NCBI GenBank assembly: GCA_951812925.1
Contig: OX638368.1
Location: forward strand, 6,386,001 to 6,450,000
Reading direction: 5' to 3'
Origin: Calliopum simillimum
Lineage: Eukaryota > Arthropoda > Insecta > Diptera > Lauxaniidae
DNA: 64,000 nucleotides
This document shows positions 55,530 through 64,000 of this stretch, piece by piece. A program made the translations under genes and the position numbers. Every line of letters starts with the position of its first letter. Position 1 is the first letter of the stretch. The notes under the pieces are model-generated. The model did no database searches and was not told the origin of the DNA. It worked only from the letters and a program-made list of their open reading frames with translations.

Positions 55530-57550
55530 TAATAGAAAATCAGTTTAAAAAGTAGAGTAGAACAGAGCTTAAAAAGTTTAATACAATTTAAAGCTTTCAA
55601 AATACTAAATATTTTATTAGGAGTATTATGAACTACGTGAAGTAGAACATTAGTAACTTTTCTTATAGGGATAATAAAAAAGAGGGAAGAGGAAGAAAAA
55701 ATATCACAACACAACACAACAATAACGATTTGAAATACAACGGCGACGTTTTACGATTTTTGCAGTTTTATAGAAAGAAGTAAAAAGTAGATCAAAAAAA
55801 AGGAAGGGTAAAACACTTCTGTTGAGTCGGCGAGGGCCGTCGGGATGCAGTGGGTTTGGGGGTGGGGAAAAAGCGTGAGAATTTGTTCGTAGTGTATGTG
55901 GCGGTGGCAAAAGCAAGAGGTGAATTTTGTTGGCAGATGAATCAAGTGTATACGATTTAGAGAGTGCGGCGCATAGCACACAAAAATATTCAATTGCCAA
56001 TAATAGGTATACAGAATCAAAACGCACACACACACAAACAACATATACATAGCCAAATATGTAAAGGTGATTTTTTACGCACAAACACATCTACACAAAC
56101 TCACTAACAAATAAAGTTTTTTTTCTATTTGAAAATGTATAAAGATATGCTTTTGTAAACGTTGGAACATGCTTCTTTGATGATGTTGCTGCTGATTTGC
56201 TTCTGGGGGTCAGGAGTTAAAAAAATTGCAGATAGACTTTTGGTGGTCATACTTTTTGAAAAATTTCGTATTTTTTTCATATAAAAATAAATGTTTAGAG
56301 CAAATCCCGCAGGTTACTTTGAGTAGAATTCAATTTGAAAATTATTACAAAGGACTTTTAAGGAAACATGAAGCTTACCTTTTTTGCTTTGCTTTCAAAT
56401 TTTACATTCGCATTTTTCCTTTTATGCTGCTATACTTTATGTACAAAATTATATGTCCCCAAGGATGCTGTTTCTATCTTCAGCTTAAATTTTCGTTATC
56501 CTTTTCACTATATTTTTGCTTATTATTTTAAACTTCAAACAAAATTTGCACTTTTTGCATCAATCAGTTTTGCATATACAATATATCCTTGTGCGTTTTT
56601 TTTTTGGTTTTCGTTCAAAGGATTTCCTTTGTTCAGGATATTGCACCGCTCCTTGCAACACACATATTAAATAATACACAAAAATCCAAACACACACAAA
56701 TGCACGCACTCACGTTAATAATACGACGACGATGTTCCCGTCGTATCCGTTATACGTATTCGCGTCGCATTCGTCTCGTTGTATATTAGGAGGAAGCAAG
56801 CCAAAATAATAACAAAAACAACAACAACAAACAGCAGAAGAATTTAAATGCTACAGTTCACAATGTCAAGCTGTTGTTGCTGCTGTTGTTGTAGCGCCTT
56901 AAAGTATACTACTGCTGCTGATGCTGCTGCTGGTGCCAGCAAGAAAAAATCCATCCTTTTGCATTGACTCCCTCTCAATAACTAAAACCAATCATCATCA
57001 TAGAATACACAGAAGAGCTCCATCGGCTGGAGCAACGGCAGTAGCAGCAGCAGCAGCAGAGCAGCATCACTTCGATTTAAGACTCCCTATTTTCTACTAC
57101 TAATGCGTTATACTTCACTCCTTTACTTCTTTGCTCTCTCGTATTCGTTTTGTGCGCTCTCTTGTGTTGAGTACTGAAGAGCGACGCACATTTCGTTAGT
57201 ATTTGGGGTAACGCAGGACGAAATGACGATGGCGATAATGATGAGTGTATTCACCAAATTTCAAGTTTGTTCCTTCATTACCCATACCGTTATTATTCGT
57301 TTTTTTTTTTTTCATTTTTGGTCCTTTGGGTTGCTTGGCTGTTTGGTTGCTGCTGGATGCTAGCGCGGGCTCTAACTTTGAGCACCAAATGCCGCAGTAT
57401 TAAAATTGTAGTGCCTTCTTTTCAGGGATCATAGATAGTTTCTTTTCGATGAATGTTGTTGATGAAATTGATTTAAGTGCAGAGTACATGACATGTTTTA
57501 TGAAACAAAATAAGTTTTACGAAAATACCGTAAAATGCCACTTGTTATCG
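55530..57550. other. Single-copy-looking region with opa tracts; possible promoter and leader
   Basis: CAA, CAG and CTG tracts lie at 56817-56840, 56868-56935 and 57038-57062. On the minus strand near 57175, CTTCAGTACTCAAC contains an initiator match (TCAGT) upstream of a GAGAG-rich leader-like sequence, so a minus-strand start is possible. No coding exon or splice pair can be fixed. Confidence 0.25.
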
Positions 57551-57551
57551 A

Positions 57552-57640
57552 ATTGTTTAACATGACGTATGAGTTATATTGATTTTATTTTTTATTTTAT
57601 TTAATTTCATGTTACTCATACGTCATGGTGATCAGAAGTA
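57552..57640. repeat. TGACGTATGAGT hairpin, copy 2
   Basis: CATGACGTATGAGTTATATT and TGTTACTCATACGTCATG form a hairpin around an AT-rich loop. It is almost identical to 58093-58180. Confidence 0.65.
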
Positions 57641-57682
57641 AAGTTAATTTTAAAGTATTAGTTTTAAAATCGTTATAATATA

Positions 57683-57934
57683 CATATGAGCCGTTTATTT
57701 TGAAAGTGGCCTAAGTCCAGTTCGAGGCAAAATTAATGTGATAGTATGAATTAGCTGGCATTTTTTTCAGAATGAATAAAATTGAATTCTGTCTTTACAT
57801 TGTGTGAAATTGATGGCGTTATGCTTGAAAAATAGTATCGGGCCAAAAACCGATTATTACGGCCCATAATGTGAATGACATTACTTTTACCCCGAAATGG
57901 ACTTAGGTCACTTTCAAAATAAACGGCTCATATG
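57683..57934. mobile_element. 252-bp MITE between two hairpin copies
   Basis: Inverted ends of about 37 bp, ATGAGCCGTTTATTTTGAAA and its inverse, continue with GTGGCCTAAGTCCA. The outermost CATATG is itself palindromic, so the exact target duplication (perhaps ATAT) is unclear. No coding capacity. Confidence 0.7.
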
Positions 57935-58092
57935 TTTGTTAGATAGTGTAAAAAGTTAGAAGGACCCGTAAAAATGATATACTAGTTCATGGTTAGTACT
58001 AGCCCGAAACTAGTGAAAAAGGGATGCAGTGGGGAGCAGTTTGTTATCAGCTTGTACTTAGCAGTAGCAGTAAATTGCAATTTTTTTCGAAT

Positions 58093-58180
58093 TGTTCAAC
58101 ATGACGTATGAGTTATATTGATTGCATTTAGTCCTTTATTTAATTTCATGTTACTCATACGTCATGATAATCAAAAATCA
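58093..58180. repeat. TGACGTATGAGT hairpin, copy 3
   Basis: Direct repeat of 57552-57640 (AACATGACGTATGAGTTATA ... GTTACTCATACGTCATG). Together they flank the MITE at 57683-57934. Confidence 0.65.
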
Positions 58181-58509
58181 AAGTATAATTCAATGTGGAA
58201 GATAACAGCCATCTATCCCAAGCGTTAAAAGATTTGACCTGGCCCTCTCGGATTTAGCTGAAATTTAGTAGTATTCTGTTTCAGGCAAAAAACAATAAAA
58301 TTGAGAAAGAAAAATTTTGTTTTTTTTTTTTTGAATTTGGTTGTTGTAAAAAGTGACAAAATCGGCCAATAATTGCGACCTTCGGATAACAGAACTCTAT
58401 CTGTACAAAAAATATTTTACGAACTTATTTTTGATCTTCCATAATATTATTATGCAAAAAAAAAAAATTACTTTTTGTCTATTTTGACTATTAAATGGCC
58501 ACTTGAAGA

Positions 58510-60230
58510 TATATTTTTTATTTCATTTTCATTTATATAAAAATACATTAGTACAATAAGAATTTATTTTTTTTTGCTGTACAACATAATTTTCGGTGGT
58601 CAAATAGTTATATCATTAATTTAAAAAACAAAAAGTAAGAATAAGTACATACATACATTTATAATGTTACAAATAAGAAAAAAAGGGAGCTGTCTGGATA
58701 CTAGTAAACAAAGAACTTAGTAAAAAACAGGGGGGCATAATTAATGACTCGAAAAATGTAGTAAAACAAAATGCTTAAAGTTGTTGAAATTTGCTATGAT
58801 TTTAATATTTCTAGGCAGAGAGTTCCAGATACTAATAGCATTGATAAAGAATAATCTCGTGGAATTATAGAATTTAAACATCGGTATGATTAGGTTATTA
58901 CACCTTACAGAAACACTAAAATGGAGTTTTTCATACAGGTAGAAAGGAGTTTTAGAATGGATGACTTTATGCAAGAATATACAATTCCTGGCCATAAGAT
59001 ATTGTTCAACCGAGCATCCCAGAATCTTTGCATTACAAGCAGAGACATGATCATACCTTTTTAGTCCAAACACATATCGTGTGGCATTGTTAAGCGCGAC
59101 CTGTAGCTTGTGAAGAGATCTTGAGTCCAACTTACTAAAAACAACTTCAAAAAAATTAACGTAAGGAACTATAAGTAGCTTTACCAGTTTAAGCTTCAAA
59201 TCAGTTGGTGTAAAGGCATCAGACATACGTAAGCATCTAAGCACTAAATACATTTTACTAACTACATGGTTGATATGGTTAGTGCATGAAAGATCAAAGC
59301 TTAAATGATACCCAAGACTTAAAGCTTTACTGACCAGTTTTAATTCAGAGTTACCAATAAAAAGGGACGGAATACTTTCAAAATCGGGTATCGTCCGCGC
59401 AATAGGTAAAACACATGATTTGTTGGGATTCAAGCGAAGATCATTGTATGAAGCCCAATTAGCTACCGCCGACAAATCTGTGAGTAAGGTCCTCAATTAA
59501 GCCAACACGACGTGACAAATAAATCTGAATATCGTCAGGAAATGCATGAATTTTAACATTGCTACACACAAGAAAAATGTCGTTTATGAATATACTGAAA
59601 AGGAAGGGCCTAGGATGGAGCCTTGTGGAACACCAGCACGACAAAACTTCTCATCAGAGAAAAAATTACCAACCTTGACCTTTTGCACCCTATCTTCCAA
59701 GTAACTTTTCATTAAACGTAAGGAGCTTTCACTGAAGCCAAAATAAAATTTTAGCTTTTTACATAAAATTGAGTGGTTCACACAATCAAATGCCTTGGAG
59801 AAATCTAGACAGAGTAGGGTCAGCTGGTCAGAATCATATGAAATTCGTATGTCATCAATGACCTTAATCATAGCGGTCGAGCAGCTATGTCCTGACCGAA
59901 ATCCCGATTGTAAAGGTGATAGCAGGTTGTTTTGCTTTAAATGCTCAAATATTTGAAAAGACAAGATTGGAATGGCATGACAAAATGCTAATAGGCCGAA
60001 AATCAGCAGGGGCAGATGCAGATCGTTTCTTTGGCACCGGTTTTACTACTGCTACCTTCCACAAATTAGGAAAACAAAAAGTTGTAATACAGTGGTTTAT
60101 TAAGTGCGTGATAGGACCAAGCACATATGGCAAAATGAGTTTAATGAATCTAATTGAGAGTCCATCATCACCGACCGCATTAGACTTAATTTTCATATAT
60201 AAACCCAAAAATCAAGAAGATACGTAGGCT
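58510..60230 (-). mobile_element. 5'-truncated, decayed LINE
   Basis: A broken reverse transcriptase (58741-60208) is followed on the minus strand by a 3' region ending in an A-rich tail (ATGAAAATGAAATAAAAAAT, about 58505-58530). It differs in sequence from the 8-11 kb and 62-64 kb LINEs, so it is a separate lineage. The 5' end at about 60230 is inside the RT. Confidence 0.75.
58741..60208 (-). pseudogene. LINE reverse transcriptase with frameshifts and altered active site
   Basis: Blocks in order on the minus strand: SNAVGDDGLSIRFIKL, VVKPVPKKR, FRPISILS (59945-60208); then LLSPLQSGFRSGHSCSTAMI, CLDFSKAFDCVNHSILCKKL, AGVPQGSILGPSF (59584-59964); then a frame shift to FLFSIFINDI and HAFPDDIQIYL (59459-59644); then LTDLSAVANWASYNDLRLNP to the C-terminus (58741-59496). 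Three frames are needed, so it is dead. The catalytic YADD position reads FPDD, an Ala-to-Pro change. An intact ancestor would have had one continuous ORF. Confidence 0.85.
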
Positions 60231-60469
60231 GTCTGAAAAGTTTGGGGAACATAATATCCCTAGTGATTTCCGATGCAAATTTCTTGATTTTTTTTTTAAA
60301 TATACTTACAAGGAAGGAAGCGATGAGATTCGTAGCGAAACTTATGTTACTGGCCAGAGGTAGTGCTGGAACTATCAAATAGTCCGTTCTAGAGAAGGAG
60401 CTGAAAACTAACAAGAACCTAACCATAACTATCAGTGATTACTGCATACCCAAATACATCTTTTTGCAC

Positions 60470-60700
60470 AACTTCCTAGTTACACTCCCCAGCGGGAATG
60501 CCTGGGAAAAGGAAAAACCTCAATTCGTTGGTGACTACCACTTATGGTACACAGACGGCTCTAAAACGAATGAGTGAGCTGGAGCAGGTGTACATGGGGT
60601 AAGGCCGCATAGAAACATATTTGCATGCATGGGTCTAGAAAACTCAGTGTTGCCTGAGGGAATAAGAAAAGAGGCTTCCCAATGGAATAAAGATCTATAT
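60470..60700 (+). pseudogene. RNase H domain remnant of a LINE
   Basis: Near 60530 the plus strand reads HLWYTDGSKTNE, a stop, then AGAGVHGVRPHRNIF. WYTDGSK followed by GAGV is the first RNase H motif (catalytic Asp) of LINE-encoded RNase H. Only this end of the domain survives. Orientation is opposite to the LINE on its left, so it is a separate insertion. Confidence 0.5.
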
Positions 60701-60839
60701 TCTATCAGGCAGCAAAGTGGCACTTTAAGCTTTACACACCTTCAGAATAACATCGTTGTTAGTCTGGAAGTGTCTTCAACTACTAATCAGACTCTTCTTC
60801 TGGAAGATAGTTCATTTCATTTGAGTAACTCATTTTGTC

Positions 60840-61660
60840 CACTCATCTGCAAAAGCCAGAATTAAAATATTCAGCCATAGCTAAAAAAACAAGTGCATTT
60901 AAAATAACTGTCCAGAGGGTTATTTCGAATTGTAGAAAGGGTCGACTTACTACGCAAAAAAAGGGTTCAGGTACTGAAGCAGGTACAAACCCACGATTGG
61001 CAAAAAAAGTAAAACACTTTTTTAAGCAGAATTCCAACACTTTAGTATCTTTATACAAAGATCAAAGAAAAAAAGTAAGCTGAAGACCTACAAGGTTCAA
61101 AAAGAGCCAGACGCGAAACCGAAAGTTATATGAAGGTTACCTGAATAAATTTGACTGCTGCACAATGGACGATTAAACATACGTTGAAACAGATTTCAAA
61201 CATCTACCAGGACACGAATTTTATACCTGTTCGGAGAAGGGGCAGGCACGGAGAAAATTTAAAGAGAAGAAAATTACAAAATTTCCCAAGCAGTATATGG
61301 CTTGGCAGACCATATGCACCTGCGGTCTGAGAAGCAGTTTTTTTGTAACAAAGGGCATAATTAACTTTTGAATTTATATTGATGAGTGCTTTGAAAAACG
61401 TCTTTTGCCATTCATTCGTGAGCATGAAGATACTGTTATGTTCTGGCCTGATTTATCAATCTCTCACTACTCTGGAGCCACCGCAGAAAGGTAAATAGCA
61501 ATAATGTAAATTTCATTCCCAAAAAGGCGAATCCACCTAACTGCCCAGAGCAACGACTTATTGAGAGATATTGGGCTCTAATGAAATCAGATCTTCGGAA
61601 GAGTAAAAGTACCGCAAAAAAACTTATATGTACAAAACTTAATGAAGAGTCTTAGTAAAT
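60840..61660 (+). pseudogene. Tc1/mariner-type transposase, decayed
   Basis: Pieces in order on the plus strand: a helix-turn-helix-like SAIAKKTSAFKITVQRVISN with NPRLAKKVKHFF (60860-61080); KITKFPKQYMAWQTICTCGL (near 61270); ECFEKRLLPFIREHED then FWPDLSISHYS (near 61390-61480, including a catalytic Asp region); and PKKANPPNCPEQRLIERYWA with LMKSDLRKSK (near 61530-61610, carrying the last catalytic acid). Several stops and frame changes separate them. PPNCPExRxIExxWA is characteristic of IS630-Tc1-mariner enzymes. The 3' flank at 61697-61730 matches, inverted, 49483-49515. Confidence 0.8.
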
Positions 61661-61699
61661 TATTTCTTATAAAAAATAAATATTTGTTAATAGTGTAAG

Positions 61700-62125
61700 G
61701 TTATTTATGTTTGTTATACTACTCATTAATAAGTTAAAAATTAATATTTAAAAAAAAAATCATTGGATATTTTTTTATTGATGAAAAACAAAGTATCAAA
61801 TTTTGATGGGACAGTCTGGCGTTCAATAATTCCTTTTAATCCCTATAGACTGACTTCATATTAAGTCTTATGAGAGTTAACACAATAGGCTTTATAGGCT
61901 GCAGTAGCATTTGGCGACCAGGTCTCAACTCTTTCTCTAATTCTAATTCTAAGATATAAATTATCTAAAAACTAAGCTATGGAGCTTCCAAAAGACTTCC
62001 CTTTAAATAGCTGGTCACATAATAGACATTGACTATTTCTTTAAAACATATACGAGTACTTCACTGAAAATATTTGAGAAAAGAATTTCTGCAGGCACAA
62101 CTCGCATATCTAGTCTGAAAGATTA
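61700..62125. other. Spacer, nothing coding
   Basis: The start carries the 30-bp word shared with 49483-49515 (GTTATACTACTCATTAATAA). The rest is unremarkable AT-rich sequence up to the tail of the next LINE. Confidence 0.4.
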
Positions 62126-62127
62126 TA

Positions 62128-64000
62128 TTATTTATTTTATTTTATTTTTTATTTTATTTCTATTTCGGTCTACAGATTTAAAATCTTACAGACTAATACA
62201 ATAAGTAAGTGTATAAATATAAAAAAGCAAAAAGTAACATCAGTTAAAGGATCAATTGAACAATACAAATAAATCAAGTTTAAATCGATACAAGCTTACA
62301 CTAAAATCTAGATGATGACAATAATTATTACAACTTCTAATACATCTAGCAATAGGCTCATTTAAAGCGTAATTCGTTCTATGGGTCTGGTCCTCAAACA
62401 AACGATAATTTCTTAAGTTTCTGGTGGGAACATAATTAACAAATAGCCTAGAAATTTCAATGCAATTAATCTTATTATTTAATATATTAAAGGCAAATAA
62501 TAGGGAGCAACAAGTACGCCTATCTTTTAAGGATTGAAGCCCAAGTAGCTTTCTCCTAGCTTCATACGAGGGAATACCATTTTGCCAATACATTTTGTAT
62601 AATGCAAACTTGGTAAACTTCCTCTGAACTCTCTCTATTTTATTGGAATGCTCAGCATAAAATGGATCCCAAATAAAGGAGCAATATTCAAGAATGCTAC
62701 GAACTAAAGTCATATAAAGTACTTTTATCGTTAATGGATCCCTAAAGCCAACAGAATTCCTTATAATAAAACCAAGCATAGCATGTGATTTAGAGACCAA
62801 AAAGTCATAATGACTTTTGAAACTAAAACTAACATCAAAAATTACTCCAAGATCCTTATATTCAAATTTACGTGACAGTATACAGTTATCAATAGTATAG
62901 TTAAAAGAAATGGGGCTAGCACATTTGGAGAATGACATTGTACAACACTTATTGATGTTTAAAAAAAGTTTATTAGTAAAACACCATTGAGATAAATTAT
63001 TTAAATCTTCTTGCAACATTAAACAATCAGACATATTGGAAACTCTTAAAAACAACTTGACATCATCAGCAAACATCAAACAATTGGAAGATTTAATCAC
63101 ATTAGGCAAGTCGTTGATAAAAATTAAAAACAACAGGGGACCACAATGGGTCCCCTGCGGAATACCAGATGAAGCATTAATAACAATATCAGACACGAAT
63201 GAATCTATTACAACATTTAATTTACGGTTGATCAAGTAACTCTCAAAGAATTTAATAAGAATATCCGATAATCCATATTTCTTTAATTTCAATAATAAAA
63301 TTGAGTGCTGAACTTTATCGAATGCCTTGGAAAAATCAGTATACACAACATCAAGTTGATAATGCAAATTTAATGCCATAACAATATTTTTAGATATTAA
63401 AGCCAAGTTTGTACAAGTAGACCTTCCTGGTATGAATCCATGCTGAGCTGTACAAATTTCCCTACTAATATGGTTATACAGTTCATTCTTAATTAAACTG
63501 TCAAAAATTTTCGCAAAATTAGATTGTTTGACTATAGCTCTATAATTATTAACTTCACAACGGTCACCTGTTTTAAATATTGGTATTACAACACAATTTT
63601 TCCAAACATCGAGAAATACACCTTTTTTAAAACACAAATTGAAAAGACTTGCTAAAGGCTTTGAAACTATATCTTTACAATTTTTAAAAAATGAAGCAGG
63701 AAAATCATTAGTACAATTTTTAAAACTCGGTTTCAAGGCATTAATGGCAGCGAAAACATCACCTTCAGTTACCATAAAATTCTCGACTGAGCTTAGATGA
63801 GTTTCAAAATTAAGAACATCAGTGGATGAAGAGCTATTACAACTTTCATAAACACCCTGAAAGAATTTAGCAAATAAATTGCAAGACTCGAGTGTATTAT
63901 TGGATTGTACACCTTCAAACCTAAGGCTGGCAGGGAATCCATTTGTTTTCCGCTTGTCATTTATAAAATGCCAAAAAGATTTCGGATTAGATTTGAGTTT
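62128..64000 (-). mobile_element. LINE, 3' part, continuing past the right edge
   Basis: A long open RT frame (62252-64000) is followed by a short 3' UTR with the stem-loop GATTTTAAATC at about 62175 and a tail of AAATAAAATAAA type at 62128-62160. This is the same 3' architecture as 10160-11376. The 5' part lies beyond 64000. Confidence 0.85.
62252..64000 (-). CDS. LINE ORF2 reverse transcriptase (partial, open to window edge)
   Basis: The frame is open from 64000 to a TGA at 62252: 582 residues with no stop or shift. It extends upstream of the first Met at 63775 (KLKSNPKSFWHFINDKRK is part of it), so that Met is not the start. RT motifs in order: VVIPIFKTGDRCEVNNYRAI, TDFSKAFDKVQHSILLLKL, SSGIPQGTHCGPLLFLIF, MFADDVKLFLRV (FADD at the catalytic site), LNINKCCTMSFSK, DLGVIFDVSFSF and LEYCSFIWDPFY; the C-terminus has HRTNYALNEPIARC. 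In the usual NYRPIS motif, Pro is Ala here. It resembles 8094-9041 and 10165-11272. The copy may be intact; the endonuclease and ORF1 would lie right of the window. Confidence 0.88.
   Translation of the reverse strand, partial: KLKSNPKSFWHFINDKRKTNGFPASLRFEGVQSNNTLESCNLFAKFFQGVYESCNSSSSTDVLNFETHLSSVENFMVTEGDVFAAINALKPSFKNCTNDFPASFFKNCKDIVSKPLASLFNLCFKKGVFLDVWKNCVVIPIFKTGDRCEVNNYRAIVKQSNFAKIFDSLIKNELYNHISREICTAQHGFIPGRSTCTNLALISKNIVMALNLHYQLDVVYTDFSKAFDKVQHSILLLKLKKYGLSDILIKFFESYLINRKLNVVIDSFVSDIVINASSGIPQGTHCGPLLFLIFINDLPNVIKSSNCLMFADDVKLFLRVSNMSDCLMLQEDLNNLSQWCFTNKLFLNINKCCTMSFSKCASPISFNYTIDNCILSRKFEYKDLGVIFDVSFSFKSHYDFLVSKSHAMLGFIIRNSVGFRDPLTIKVLYMTLVRSILEYCSFIWDPFYAEHSNKIERVQRKFTKFALYKMYWQNGIPSYEARRKLLGLQSLKDRRTCCSLLFAFNILNNKINCIEISRLFVNYVPTRNLRNYRLFEDQTHRTNYALNEPIARCIRSCNNYCHHLDFSVSLYRFKLDLFVLFN

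Noticed and set aside
55704..56090. 128-codon minus-strand ORF with a Pro-rich segment
   Set aside because: No domain; a second minus-strand frame is open over the same bases, and splice signals are absent.

Overview
The window reads as nuclear DNA of a higher (schizophoran) fly, possibly tephritid-like. It is very AT-rich, has CAA/CAG (opa) tracts, short introns with GTAAGT-type donors, and dense insect transposons (LINEs, mariner/Tc1, piggyBac-like and PIF/Harbinger-like elements). Only two host protein-coding loci can be supported. All family names come from reading motifs, with no database search.

Host genes, both on the minus strand. (1) 1337-2533 is the first coding exon of an unidentified gene: 399 low-complexity codons (basic N-terminus, poly-Q, Gly, Asp/Glu, Asn and Ser/Thr tracts) ending at a perfect AG|GTGAGT donor. 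An inferred 5' UTR runs to an acceptor at 3628, and later exons lie left of the window. (2) 29534-32145 is a complete nine-exon gene that splices to exactly 413 codons: a signal peptide, three Ig domains and a hydrophobic GPI-type tail. It is a DIP-family neuronal adhesion protein, most like DIP-gamma. Two of its introns carry transposon or transposon-like sequence.

Layout. 0-1 kb: dispersed repeat. 1.3-3.6 kb: gene 1. 3.6-12 kb: AT-rich DNA and two truncated LINEs. 12.2-16.5 kb: an almost intact LINE with ORF1, ORF2 and poly(A), inserted in a hairpin repeat. 16.5-19.6 kb: three small TIR elements. 19.6-21.6 kb: single-copy-looking DNA with opa tracts. 21.6-28.5 kb: hairpin repeat, piggyBac-like element, two LINE tails and a tandem-repeat family. 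29.5-32.1 kb: DIP gene. 33.6-36.5 kb: Harbinger-like element carrying a 39-bp minisatellite. 38.4-43.0 kb: nested TIR elements. 44-58 kb: microsatellite, fold-back MITEs, a decayed ORF common in arthropods, and single-copy-looking UTR-like stretches. 58.5-64 kb: a decayed LINE, an RNase H relic, a Tc1/mariner relic, and an open LINE reverse transcriptase running off the right edge.

The two host genes show no functional link; the other coding capacity is transposon-derived. The most notable structures are dimeric fold-back MITEs with 3-bp target duplications at two loci; a minisatellite with a 78-bp higher-order repeat and nine TATCGATA palindromes inside a Harbinger relic; a nest of TIR elements, one with repeated GTCRCGTCCG motifs; and a near-intact LINE inside a palindromic repeat.
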